NCBI RefSeq assembly: GCF_036227225.1
Contig: NZ_CP109444.1
Coordinates: 11,451,501 to 11,515,500 of the forward strand
Source of the DNA: Streptomyces sp. NBC_01478
GTDB taxonomy: Bacteria; Actinomycetota; Actinomycetes; Streptomycetales; Streptomycetaceae
Length of the DNA stretch: 64,000 bases
Direction: 5' to 3'
This document shows, one piece after another, positions 1 through 7,928 of this stretch. The position numbers and the translations under genes were made by a program. The notes under the pieces are model-generated. The model saw only the letters and a program-made list of their open reading frames with translations, was not told the DNA's origin and ran no database searches. Each line of letters begins with the position of its first letter. Position 1 is the first letter of the stretch.

Positions 1-198
1 CGCCCGGCAGCCCTCCGCCGTCAACTCGTCGACCGCGGCGGCCAGTTCCGGCTCCTTCCGCGCCACTACGACCACTGCGGCCCCCGCCCGGGCGAGAGCC
101 CCGGCAGCGGCCCGGCCGATGCCGGAGCTGCCGCCCGTCACGACGGCGACCCGGCCGTCCAGCGAGAACAGTTCGGAGAGATAGTCGCGAGAGATCAT
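1..198 (-). CDS. Short-chain dehydrogenase/reductase (SDR), N-terminal fragment
   Basis: The 66 visible residues begin [20 protein letters not shown] and continue with the nucleotide-binding motif TGGSSGIG at residues 21-28, the TGxxxGxG signature of classical SDR enzymes. They then run into the beta2 segment ([12 protein letters not shown]). This predicts an NAD(P)-dependent cytoplasmic oxidoreductase. The catalytic Tyr-x-x-x-Lys and the rest of the protein lie beyond the left edge, so substrate and exact family cannot be given. An Arg-Lys pair after beta2 (ARKEPEL) hints at NADP preference; that is inference. The ATG at 196-198 is the first in-frame start, and the gene is divergent from the toxin-antitoxin pair that follows. 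Confidence 0.85.
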   Translation of the reverse strand, partial: MISRDYLSELFSLDGRVAVVTGGSSGIGRAAAGALARAGAAVVVVARKEPELAAAVDELTAEGCRA

Positions 199-280
199 TC
201 CCGCAGCCTAGGCGCCACACGATTCCGGTCCCGAGGACGGACCCCTCGCACCTACGGCACCAACTAGGTACCATCGCTGT

Positions 281-517
281 ATGCCATCGTTGAATGTGTC
301 TTTCACCGAAGAGGAACTCGAGGGAGTGCGCGCCGCCGCCGCGGCCGAGGGGAAGAGCCTCAAGCAGTACCTGCACGACCTCGGCGTCCGCGAGATGCAG
401 CGCGGCCTGTTCGTCGCCGGCGCGTCCGCGTGGGCCGAGCGGTTGCGCGGCGAGTTCGACGACGCCTTCCCCGACGAGGTGCCGCCCGCCGAGCGAGACG
501 GGGCCGCGGCCGCCTGA
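281..517 (+). CDS. Antitoxin-like small protein of a Fic/Doc-type toxin-antitoxin pair
   Basis: A 78-residue acidic protein with an N-terminal stretch (MPSLNVSFTEEELEGVRAAA) that looks like a ribbon-helix-helix/CopG-type DNA-binding module, followed by KSLKQYLHDL and an acidic, disordered tail. Its stop overlaps the start of the downstream Doc-like gene by one base (TGATG), the usual arrangement of antitoxin followed by toxin. The inferred role is to bind and neutralise the downstream protein and perhaps to repress the shared promoter in the 82-bp gap before it. The family call rests on context and the short N-terminal pattern, not on a full domain match. Confidence 0.7.
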   Translation: MPSLNVSFTEEELEGVRAAAAAEGKSLKQYLHDLGVREMQRGLFVAGASAWAERLRGEFDDAFPDEVPPAERDGAAAA

Positions 518-894
518 TGCACCTGTACATCGACGTCTCCTGGCTGCTCGACGTCCAGGAAGCCGCCCTCGGCCACGAGGACATGTCGATCTCCGACTAC
601 TCCGCGCTCGTGGCCGCCGTGTCCCGGCACAAGACCAAGCTGCCGACACTCGCCGCGGCCGACCCGGACGCCGCCTGGCGGGCCGCCGCGCTGATGCACA
701 CCATCGTGCGCCTGGAACCGCTGCCGCACCGCAACAGCCTGTACGCCGCGTTCGTCGCCGCCCAGTACATGGGCCAGTCCGGCGAAGGCATCGACCCGCC
801 CTACGGCGCCCTCTCCGACCTCGTCCGCAAGATCCGCGACACCCGTGTCGGCGTCCTCGCCGTCGCCGACCAGTTGCGGTCCTGGAAGGTCTGA
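517..894 (+). CDS. Fic/Doc-family toxin-like protein with degenerate Fic motif
   Basis: A 125-residue protein starting at the ATG that overlaps the antitoxin stop. Its helical layout resembles Doc toxins: an N-terminal MHLYIDVSWLLDVQEAAL, a central LPTLAAADPDAAWRAAALMH and a segment LEPLPHRNSLYAAFVAAQYM where Doc proteins carry the catalytic loop HxFxDANKR. Here the loop reads P-H-R-N-S-L-Y-A-A-F. An Asn and the helix are kept, but the canonical His-Phe-x-Asp-Gly/Ala-Asn-Lys/Arg order is not. Doc enzymes phosphorylate EF-Tu and other Fic proteins AMPylate; whether this variant retains catalysis is open. The segment GLNLP-type residues are absent, and the C-terminus (TRVGVLAVADQLRSWKV) is short. 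Confidence 0.65.
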   Translation: MHLYIDVSWLLDVQEAALGHEDMSISDYSALVAAVSRHKTKLPTLAAADPDAAWRAAALMHTIVRLEPLPHRNSLYAAFVAAQYMGQSGEGIDPPYGALSDLVRKIRDTRVGVLAVADQLRSWKV

Positions 895-956
895 CCCGCA
901 CCGTACCGGCCCGGCACCGGTGAACCCGCGGCCGTGGCCCTGCGTAGGCTGTCTCC

Positions 957-1913
957 GTGTCCACCGTCCGTCTGCGTCGCGTCGCCGTCCTCGTGTTCGA
1001 AGGCGCCAAGCCGCTCGACGTCGGAATCCCCGCGCAGGTGTTCACGACACGGGCGAGCATGCCGTACGAGGTGCGGCTGTGCGGTGCGGCGCCGGGGCTG
1101 GTGACCGGGGGCGACGGGCTGTCGTACCACGTCGCCGACGGTCTCGACGCGCTGACCTGGGCCGACATCGTGTTCCTGCCCGGCTATCGGTTCCCGGACC
1201 GGGAGGACCCGCCGCAGGCCGTCCTCGATGCGCTGATCGCCGCGCACCACCGGGGCGCGCGGCTCGCCGCGATCTCGACCGGCGCCTTCGCGCTCGCCGC
1301 CACGGGGCTGCTCGACGGCCGGCGCGCCACGACGCACTGGCACTACACGCGGGCGCTCGCGGCGAAGTACCCGCTCGTCAACGTTGACGAGAACGTCCTG
1401 TTCGTCGACGAGGGCAGCGTGCTGACCTCGGCGGGCGCCGCCTCCGGTATCGACCTGTGCCTGCACATCCTGCGCGGCGACCTCGGAGTGGCCGCGTCCA
1501 ACCACGCGGCCCGGCGCCTGGTCGCGGCCCCCTACCGCAGCGGCGGTCAGGCGCAGTACGTGCCGCGCAGCGTGCCCGAGCCGCTCGGTGAACGGTTCGC
1601 CGCCACGCGGGAGTGGGCGCTGCACCGGCTCGGCGAGCCCCTCACCCTGGACACACTGGCCCGGCAGGCCGCCGTCTCACCGCGCACGTTCTCGCGCCGC
1701 TTCGTCGACGAGACCGGCTACACCCCGATGCAGTGGGTCATGCGCGCCCGCATCGACATGGCCCGCGAGCTCCTCGAACGGTCCGAGCGCGGTGTCGAGC
1801 AGATCGCCGTCGACGTCGGTCTCGGCACCGGCGCGAATCTCCGGCTCCACTTCCACCGCCTCCTCGGCACGACGCCGAGCGAGTACCGGCGCACCTTCGC
1901 CCAGGGCGAGTAG
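957..1913 (+). CDS. GlxA-family AraC-type transcriptional regulator (DJ-1/PfpI domain plus HTH)
   Basis: A 318-residue protein with two domains. Residues about 5-190 form a DJ-1/PfpI (class I glutamine amidotransferase-like) fold (VAVLVFEGAKPLDVGIPAQV). Residues about 205-310 are an AraC HTH_18 domain with two helix-turn-helices (LDTLARQAAVSPRTFSRRF and VEQIAVDVGLGTGANLRLHF). At the nucleophile elbow the usual Cys is replaced by Thr (ISTGAFALA), so the DJ-1 domain is probably a ligand or partner sensor rather than an enzyme, as in other GlxA-like regulators. Translation starts at GTG 957. GAPDH follows after about 105 bp, but nothing in the sequence shows it is the target. Confidence 0.9.
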   Translation: MSTVRLRRVAVLVFEGAKPLDVGIPAQVFTTRASMPYEVRLCGAAPGLVTGGDGLSYHVADGLDALTWADIVFLPGYRFPDREDPPQAVLDALIAAHHRGARLAAISTGAFALAATGLLDGRRATTHWHYTRALAAKYPLVNVDENVLFVDEGSVLTSAGAASGIDLCLHILRGDLGVAASNHAARRLVAAPYRSGGQAQYVPRSVPEPLGERFAATREWALHRLGEPLTLDTLARQAAVSPRTFSRRFVDETGYTPMQWVMRARIDMARELLERSERGVEQIAVDVGLGTGANLRLHFHRLLGTTPSEYRRTFAQGE

Positions 1914-2018
1914 CTCCACGCCAGGTGTGGCGAAATCCTTTTGAACCATGGCGATCACGCCACTGTCCGCGACGGTCACCGCGCGCGAGCCTGGTGGAGA
2001 ACCGAAGGGACTCAACTC

Positions 2019-3017
2019 ATGACTCGCATTGCCATCAACGGATTCGGCCGCATCGGACGCAATGTGCTGCGCGCCCTGCTCGAACGCGACAGCGACCTCG
2101 AGGTCGTCGCCGTCAACGACCTGACGGAGCCCGCCACCCTGGCGCGCCTGCTCGCCTTCGACACGACGTCCGGCCGGCTGGGCCGCCCCGTGACCGTCGA
2201 CGGGGACACCCTTGTCGTGGACGGCCGGCGCATCAAGGTGCTCGCCGAGCGCGAACCGGCCGACCTGCCCTGGACCGCGCTGGAGGTCGACCTCGTCCTT
2301 GAGGCCACGGGCCGTTTCACCTCCGCCAAGGCCGCCCGCGCCCACCTCGACGCGGGCGCCCGGAAGGTACTCGTCAGCGCGCCCTCGGACGGCGCCGACG
2401 TCACGCTCGCGTTCGGGGTCAACAACGACGCCTACGACCCGGCCACGCACACGATCGTCTCGAACGCCTCCTGCACGACCAACGCGCTGGCACCGCTCGC
2501 CGCGGTGCTCGACGAACTCGCCGGTATCGAGCACGGCTTCATGACCACGGTGCACGCCTACACGCAGGAGCAGAACCTCCAGGACGGCCCGCACCGCGAT
2601 CCCCGTCGCGCCCGTGCCGCCGCCGTCAACATCGTGCCGACCACGACGGGCGCCGCCAAGGCGATCGGTCATGTTCTGCCGAACCTCGACGGCAAGCTGT
2701 CGGGCGACTCGATCCGCGTGCCCGTACCGGTGGGCTCGATCGTCGAACTCAACACCACCGTCTCCCGCGACGTGACCCGCGAGGACGTGCTGGCGGCCTA
2801 CCGCACGGCGGCCGAGGGCCCCCTCGCGGGAGTCCTCGAATACTCCGAGGACGCGCTCGTCTCCTCCGACATCACCGGCAACCCGGCCTCGTCGATCTTC
2901 GACTCCGCCCTCACCCGCGTCGACGGCCGCCATGTGAAGGTCGTCGCCTGGTACGACAACGAGTGGGGCTTCTCCAACCGGGTGATCGACACACTCGAAC
3001 TCCTCGCCGCGGGCTGA
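2019..3017 (+). CDS. gap: Type I glyceraldehyde-3-phosphate dehydrogenase
   Basis: A 332-residue protein with the diagnostic motifs of the glycolytic enzyme that converts glyceraldehyde 3-phosphate, NAD+ and phosphate to 1,3-bisphosphoglycerate. These are the N-terminal Rossmann motif INGFGRIGRN, an acidic residue after beta2 (VNDL) favouring NAD+, the catalytic SNASCTTN (Cys152), NIVPTTTGAAKA, and the C-terminal WYDNEWGFSNR. The ATG at 2019 is preferred over a TTG at 1941 because MTRIAINGFG is the family N-terminus and GAAGGGA lies just upstream. Many Streptomyces carry more than one GAPDH; the sequence alone cannot tell whether this is the main glycolytic copy. It stands alone, without pgk or tpi beside it. 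Confidence 0.95.
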   Translation: MTRIAINGFGRIGRNVLRALLERDSDLEVVAVNDLTEPATLARLLAFDTTSGRLGRPVTVDGDTLVVDGRRIKVLAEREPADLPWTALEVDLVLEATGRFTSAKAARAHLDAGARKVLVSAPSDGADVTLAFGVNNDAYDPATHTIVSNASCTTNALAPLAAVLDELAGIEHGFMTTVHAYTQEQNLQDGPHRDPRRARAAAVNIVPTTTGAAKAIGHVLPNLDGKLSGDSIRVPVPVGSIVELNTTVSRDVTREDVLAAYRTAAEGPLAGVLEYSEDALVSSDITGNPASSIFDSALTRVDGRHVKVVAWYDNEWGFSNRVIDTLELLAAG

Positions 3018-3087
3018 TCGAGCGCGCGGGGGCTCGGAAGCGCGGGGCGTCACCGGGACGTGCGGCGCCGTGCCGTACTGTCCGGCC

Positions 3088-4155
3088 ATGCCCACGTCGC
3101 CCGGCCCCGATCCGCTTCCGCCCACCGCATCGCGCCGGGCCCGTCAACTCGGGCTCGGCGTCGGCCACTTGCCCACGGGACCACACAACGCGCTCACGGA
3201 CGTGCCCGGCATCCGCGTCGGCCACACGACACTGATCCGCCCGCCGCGCGTGCACAGCGGCGTCACCGCGATCGTGCCCGAAGGCGTGGGCCCCGACAGT
3301 CCCTTGCCCGCCGGGGTGTTCGCGGGCAACGGCTACGGCAAGCTCCTCGGCACCACACAGATCGCCGAACTCGGCGCACTCGAGACCCCCGTGCTGCTCA
3401 CCTCGACCCTGTCCGCCTTCCGGGTTGCGGACGCCCTGGTCGGCTGGATCCTGGAACGGCCCGAGGGCGCCGGCGCGCGGAGCGTGAATCCGGTGGTGGG
3501 GGAGTGCAACGACGGGCTCCTGTCCGACATCCGGTCGCGCCCGGTCCAGGAGGAGCATGTCCGTGCCGCACTCGACTCCGCGTCCGCCGGGCGGGTCGCC
3601 GAGGGGTCGGTGGGCGCGGGCACCGGGATGACCGCGCTCGGCTTCAAGGCCGGCATCGGCACCTCCTCGCGCCGGGTGCAGGTCGCGGGCCGGGAGGTGA
3701 CGCTCGGGGTGCTGGCGCAGGCCAACTTCGGCGGCACGCTGCGGGTGTCGGGCCGTACGGTCGCTCCCGCCGACGTGGGTGTTCCCGCCGAGGCATCCGA
3801 TCCCGGCCCGGAGACCGGCTCGTGCGTGATCGTGACCGCCACCGACGCGCCCCTGGACGCCCGCCAGTTGACCCGGCTCGCCCGCCGCTCGGTCTACGCG
3901 CTGGCCCGGGTCGGCGCCGGCTACGGCCACGGCAGCGGCGACTACGGCCTCGCGTTCGGCACCCGCCCCTTGGGCACACCGGCCGGGCCTACGGTGGTGC
4001 CCGACGCCGGGCTCGACCTCCTCTTCGGCGCTGTGCTGGACGCCGTAGAGGAGGCGGTCCTCAATTCGCTGTTGACGGCGACCGCTGTCACCGGTCCGTA
4101 CGGGCACACGCGGTATCCGCTGCCTGCGGGGCCGCTTCTTGCCCTGCTGGGGTGA
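3088..4155 (+). CDS. P1 (S58/DmpA-type) self-processing peptidase
   Basis: A 355-residue protein of the DmpA/L-aminopeptidase D-Ala-esterase family: N-terminal nucleophile hydrolases that cut themselves into alpha and beta chains and release N-terminal residues from peptides or amides. The family pattern LTDVPGIRVGHTT is near the N-terminus. The mid-region has NPVVGECNDGLLSDI and VGAGTGMTALGFKAGIGTSS. The autocleavage site is GSCVIVTATDAPL, with Ser245 as the predicted new N-terminal nucleophile. The ATG at 3088 is preferred to a GTG at 3070. The gene abuts the convergent acetyltransferase gene stop-to-stop without a spacer. The natural substrate is unknown. Confidence 0.9.
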   Translation: MPTSPGPDPLPPTASRRARQLGLGVGHLPTGPHNALTDVPGIRVGHTTLIRPPRVHSGVTAIVPEGVGPDSPLPAGVFAGNGYGKLLGTTQIAELGALETPVLLTSTLSAFRVADALVGWILERPEGAGARSVNPVVGECNDGLLSDIRSRPVQEEHVRAALDSASAGRVAEGSVGAGTGMTALGFKAGIGTSSRRVQVAGREVTLGVLAQANFGGTLRVSGRTVAPADVGVPAEASDPGPETGSCVIVTATDAPLDARQLTRLARRSVYALARVGAGYGHGSGDYGLAFGTRPLGTPAGPTVVPDAGLDLLFGAVLDAVEEAVLNSLLTATAVTGPYGHTRYPLPAGPLLALLG

Positions 4156-4656
4156 TCACGGCGCCTGGAGGTCGCGCTGGTACCACGTGCCTTGCTTGCC
4201 GCCCAAGTCGGAGGGGTGGGCCGGGCCGACCGGGGTGAAGCCGGCTTTGGTCAGCACCTTCTGGGACGCGAGGTTCTGGTGGGAGGTGGCCGCTCTGAGC
4301 GTGCGCAGGCCGTGCCGTTCGGCCGCCAGGCGGCACAGTTCCTCGACGGTCGCGGTGGCCACGCCGTGGCCGGCCACGTGCTGGGCGACCCGGTAGCCGA
4401 GGTCCGCCGTGTGTTCCTCGGTGAGGTCGTACAGGTTGAATCTGCCGAGGACCGAGCCGTCCTCGGCCACGAGGACGTAGAAGGCGCAGACGCCGGCCTC
4501 CTGTTCGGCGAGCAGGGCTTCGTGGCGCGCGGCGAACTCCTCGAAGTAGCCGTCGCCGCGGTCGGAGATCGAGGCGGCGAACCAGGCGCGGTTCGCCAGC
4601 TCGAAATCCAGGACGGCGGGCGCGTGGTCGGCGCGCAGTAGCTGTAGTTCGGGCAT
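4156..4656 (-). CDS. GNAT-family N-acetyltransferase (RimJ/RimL-like)
   Basis: A 166-residue acetyl-CoA-dependent acyltransferase. Acetyl-CoA pyrophosphate binding is shown by the motif A pattern GYRVAQHVAGHGVATATVEE (Q-x-x-G-x-G/A). It is followed by the motif B-like LRTLRAATSHQNLASQKVL and the typical end of strand beta5 (KAGFTPVG). Such proteins acetylate ribosomal proteins, amino acids or antibiotics; the substrate cannot be read from the sequence. The start at 4656 (MPELQLLRAD) gives the usual family length. The next upstream gene ends 20 bp away on the same strand, so the two may be co-transcribed. Confidence 0.9.
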   Translation of the reverse strand: MPELQLLRADHAPAVLDFELANRAWFAASISDRGDGYFEEFAARHEALLAEQEAGVCAFYVLVAEDGSVLGRFNLYDLTEEHTADLGYRVAQHVAGHGVATATVEELCRLAAERHGLRTLRAATSHQNLASQKVLTKAGFTPVGPAHPSDLGGKQGTWYQRDLQAP

Positions 4657-4676
4657 CGGCCGGCTCCGTTCCGCCG

Positions 4677-4949
4677 TCACTTTCTGACGAGGAAGCATGT
4701 GCCGTCCGCGTCCCGTGTCTCCGGGACGCCGAGGTAGGCGAGGTCCTGGACGAAGCGCTGCCGGGAGACGGGAGTGTCGCCGGCCGAGTACAGGTAGTCC
4801 GAGTACATGCGCTCGGTGGGCTCCTGGCCGGACCAGGTCAGCTCCTCGGTCAACCAGCGCACCACGCCGGGATCGACCGGGCGGACCTCGCCGGAATCGA
4901 AGGTGTGATGGCACTGGGGGCATGCGACTTCGTTGGGCATGTGCGCCAT
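4677..4949 (-). CDS. Small CxxC/His protein with winged-helix-like C-terminus, function unknown
   Basis: A 90-residue protein not recognised as a named family. It has an N-terminal Cys-x-x-Cys-His-His cluster (ACPQCHHTF), which could bind zinc although only one Cys pair is present. The C-terminal half (YLYSAGDTPVSRQRFVQDL then AYLGVPETRDADGTCFLVR) resembles the winged helix found at the end of some phage/plasmid primases. The start at 4949 is chosen because GGAGG (4955-4959 on the complementary strand) sits five bases upstream; a longer reading from 4976 lacks such a site. The promoter region holds two tandem GGGATGTCCC palindromes, suggesting specific regulation. Confidence 0.6.
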   Translation of the reverse strand: MAHMPNEVACPQCHHTFDSGEVRPVDPGVVRWLTEELTWSGQEPTERMYSDYLYSAGDTPVSRQRFVQDLAYLGVPETRDADGTCFLVRK

Positions 4950-5013
4950 TGAAGCCTCCAGCCACTTCCGCCACATCGGCCTGAGGTCGTAAGGGATGCC
5001 CGGGACGGTCCTC

Positions 5014-5045
5014 CGGGATGTCCCCTAGTGCTCGGGATGTCCCCT
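5014..5045. promoter_or_regulatory. Tandem GGGA-TG-TCCC palindromes, candidate LuxR-type operators
   Basis: The 13-mer CGGGATGTCCCCT occurs at 5014-5026 and again at 5033-5045, exactly 19 bp apart (nearly two helical turns). Each contains the palindrome GGGA-N2-TCCC. This resembles the published operator of PAS-LuxR regulators such as PimM (CTVGGGAWWTCCCBAG). The pair lies between the end of the LAL regulator and the start of the small CxxC gene on the same strand, so it most likely controls the latter. Confidence 0.5.
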
Positions 5046-5093
5046 GGTACCACTACTGCGGTGGGCCACAGCCGGAGGGTCGCGCAGGTCGGT

Positions 5094-7928
5094 TCAGGTG
5101 TCCGAGGCAGGCGCGGCGGGCGGGGCGTCGAGCGCTGTCAGGGAGGCTCGGAGGGCGGCTCGGGAGGTGATGCCGAGTTTGGGGAAGAGCCGGTGCAGGT
5201 GGGAGCCGATCGTGCGGTGGGACAGGAACAGGCGGGCGCCGATCTCCCTGTTGGTGAGTCCGGTGGCGGCCAACTCGGCGATCTGCCGCTCCTGGGCGGT
5301 CAGCACCGGCATGGTCGAGTCGGGGCGGGGAGCGGTGGCGACGCCGGTGGCGCGCAGCTCGTTGCGCGCCCGCCGCACCATCGCCCGCGCGCCGATCCGC
5401 TCGAACGTCTCGACGGCGGCGCGGAGTTGGGTGCGCGCACCGGTGGTGTCGCGCGTGCGGCGCAGCCACTGCCCGTACGCGAGGTGGATGCGCGCCTGGT
5501 CCCAGGGATACCGGGCGGCCCCGGGCAGGGCGAGGGCCCCCTCGAAGAGCGCGCCGGCCCGGTCGTCGTCCGCCGCCACGGCCTCCGCCCCGGCCGTGAT
5601 CAGGGCGATACGCGGGCCGATGCGGTGCAGGCCGGACCTCCGGGCGGCGGCGACATGTGCGCGGGCCTCGTCGACGCGGCCGGTGCGCATCGCCGCCTCG
5701 ACCAGGTCCAGGACCATCCATCGGCCCGGGATGCCGGAACCGGGAGCGCTGGGTGGATCGATCCGGGCCACCTGGGCGTGGGCCTCCTCGAAGTCGCCCT
5801 GGCCCAGGGCCGCGAGATGACGCGCCGAGCGGGCGTACGCCAAGGTCACGCTCATACCCCGGGGCGCCGCCCAGGTGGTGGTCTCCTCGCTGCGGGCCTC
5901 GGCCAGGTCCACGTCACCGCGCAGCGCGGCACCGGACGCCAGCACGGCCCGGATCTGGCGCTCCCAGAAGGGATAGCCGTAGGCGGTCGCCAACTCCAGC
6001 CCCTCGAGGGCGAGTTCCTCGGCCTCGTCCCACTGGCCGTGCACATACGAGTCCTGGCAGAGCAGCATCAGCCCCGGTACGACCATGGCGACCGCGCCAC
6101 CGTCGCGCTCCCGCTCGATCATGCCGCGGACCGTGTACCGGTGGCCGGACAGCGCGTCCAGCGCCACGGCGGCGAAGGCCAGCGGCACGATCTGCCAGGG
6201 CGCGGCGGCCGGAGGGAGCGCCGCGAACGCGTCGGCCAGGCGTTCCTGGAGGGAGCCCTGGGCGCGGGTCGGGTCGACATACGCGTCGTAGCAGAGCCGG
6301 AAGGGGGCGACCTGCTCCGGCCCGAACCGGGCCATGGCCGTCCTGAGCAGCTCCCACGGCTCCGGCCGCAGGGTGAACAGACTGACCAGCAGCAGCGCGT
6401 ACAGGACGCCGTACTGGTCCCAGGCGTCCGGGCGGTCGGTGTCGGTCGCGTCGAGCGCCCGGGTCAGCAACCGGTACGCCGCGTCGACATCCCCTTCGTT
6501 GTTGGTCAGCAGATGCGCGGTGGCGGCGAGGACGAGCGCGGCCGGGGTCTCCGGAGACTGCCCGGCATCCGCCAACAGCCAGGTGACCTGGTCGAGTTGA
6601 CCGGTCAGGGTGGCCAGATGGGCGGCCTCGACCAGGCGCCGGGAGCGGTCTCCGGGGTGCGGGCTGAGTTCCGCCGCGCGCACCAGGGTCGTCACCGCGG
6701 TCGACGCCCGGCCGCGCCGCCGCGCGAACAGCGCCGCCTTGTCCAGCGCCCGCGCCACCGTCTCGTCGGTCCCCGCGCACGCCTCGGCCAGGTGCCACGC
6801 CTGGCGCTCGGGGTCGAGGGCGAGGGCGGCGGCGAGCGCCCGGTGCGTGGCGCGACGTTCGCGCGAGAGGGCCTCGTGCACGACCGCCGCACGGGTCAGC
6901 GGATGCGCGAACGCCACCCGGCCGGACGCCGCGTCGACGTGGACCAGCCGCGCCCGCTGCGCCGGAGCCAGATCGTCCGGGTCCACGGAGTCCGCGGAGG
7001 CGGTCCGTATGGTGCGCAGCTCGTCGTCGGCCGCCAGCGCGGCCGGCAGCAGTGCCCTCCTGGTCGCGGCGGGCAACTGGTCCAGGGCAGGCGCGAAGGC
7101 CTCGATCAGTTGCCTGGACAGCGGCGGCACACCGGGCAGCGGCTGCCCGCCGGAGCGCTGCCGGTCGGTCAGTTCCGCCGGCAACTCCCACAGGGCCAGC
7201 GGATTCCCGGCGGCCTGGGCCAGCAGCCGTCGTCGGACCGTCGGCGCGAGCCCCGGCCAGCGGATCTCCAGGAGCTCGGCGGCCGTCTCGTCGTCCAGGG
7301 GATGGACCGTCTGTTCCGGCAGCCGGATCTGCTGGATCGGGCCGGTCGGCCCGTGCCGGGCGGCGGCCAGCAGGACCACGGGGGCCTGGCGCAGCCGCCG
7401 TACGGCGAAGCCCAGCACCGTGGCGCCGGCCCGGTCGCACCACGACGCGTCGTCGGCCACCAACAGCAGCGGGGACTCGGCGGCGGCCGCGCCGAGCAGA
7501 GCGAGCACGGCGGTCGCGGCCGTCAGCGGCGCGGGTAAGTCGTCCGGCGCGAGATCGAAGAGCCGGTGCAGGACCTCGCGCTCCGGGCCGGGCAGCCGAT
7601 CGGCGTCCGCGCGCAGCGGATAGAGCAGTTGGTGGACCACCGCGAAGGCGATCCCGGCCTCGAACTCCACGCCGGAGGCGCGCAGTACCCGCATATCCGC
7701 GGCCCGGGCGCGCGCCGCGGCGGCGTCCAGCAGCGCGGTCTTCCCGACCCCTGCGTCACCGCGCAGCAGCGGACCGGGGGCGGTGGGGGAGTATCCGGTA
7801 CGGTCCCGTCCCGCGAGCAGCGCGTCGATCAGCTCCAGCTCGGCCGCGCGCCCGACGAGGGCATCTCGGGGGCCGCGAGCACAGGGCCCCGGCCCCCGCT
7901 GCGGATCCTGTTCCCGCATCGCGCTCAC
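5094..7928 (-). CDS. LAL-family LuxR transcriptional regulator (AAA ATPase plus TPR plus HTH)
   Basis: A 944-residue large ATP-binding LuxR regulator. The order is an N-terminal AAA/STAND ATPase with Walker A GDAGVGKT (residues 57-64) and a Walker B-like run (PLLLVADDASW), a long central region of helical TPR-like repeats, and a C-terminal LuxR HTH (LTAQERQIAELAATGLTNRE, then LSHRTIGSHLHRLFPKLGI). LAL proteins activate catabolic or antibiotic genes after ATP/ligand-dependent switching. The GTG start at 7928 overlaps the pirin stop by four bases (GTGA), so it is translated from the pirin transcript. Its targets are unknown; the palindromes just past its 3' end are candidates. Confidence 0.93.
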   Translation of the reverse strand: MSAMREQDPQRGPGPCARGPRDALVGRAAELELIDALLAGRDRTGYSPTAPGPLLRGDAGVGKTALLDAAAARARAADMRVLRASGVEFEAGIAFAVVHQLLYPLRADADRLPGPEREVLHRLFDLAPDDLPAPLTAATAVLALLGAAAAESPLLLVADDASWCDRAGATVLGFAVRRLRQAPVVLLAAARHGPTGPIQQIRLPEQTVHPLDDETAAELLEIRWPGLAPTVRRRLLAQAAGNPLALWELPAELTDRQRSGGQPLPGVPPLSRQLIEAFAPALDQLPAATRRALLPAALAADDELRTIRTASADSVDPDDLAPAQRARLVHVDAASGRVAFAHPLTRAAVVHEALSRERRATHRALAAALALDPERQAWHLAEACAGTDETVARALDKAALFARRRGRASTAVTTLVRAAELSPHPGDRSRRLVEAAHLATLTGQLDQVTWLLADAGQSPETPAALVLAATAHLLTNNEGDVDAAYRLLTRALDATDTDRPDAWDQYGVLYALLLVSLFTLRPEPWELLRTAMARFGPEQVAPFRLCYDAYVDPTRAQGSLQERLADAFAALPPAAAPWQIVPLAFAAVALDALSGHRYTVRGMIERERDGGAVAMVVPGLMLLCQDSYVHGQWDEAEELALEGLELATAYGYPFWERQIRAVLASGAALRGDVDLAEARSEETTTWAAPRGMSVTLAYARSARHLAALGQGDFEEAHAQVARIDPPSAPGSGIPGRWMVLDLVEAAMRTGRVDEARAHVAAARRSGLHRIGPRIALITAGAEAVAADDDRAGALFEGALALPGAARYPWDQARIHLAYGQWLRRTRDTTGARTQLRAAVETFERIGARAMVRRARNELRATGVATAPRPDSTMPVLTAQERQIAELAATGLTNREIGARLFLSHRTIGSHLHRLFPKLGITSRAALRASLTALDAPPAAPASDT

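Noticed and set aside
5028..7538. Long plus-strand open frame opposite the LAL regulator
   Set aside because: It is Gly/Arg/Gln-rich nonsense with no motifs; the minus strand encodes a clear ATPase-HTH protein.
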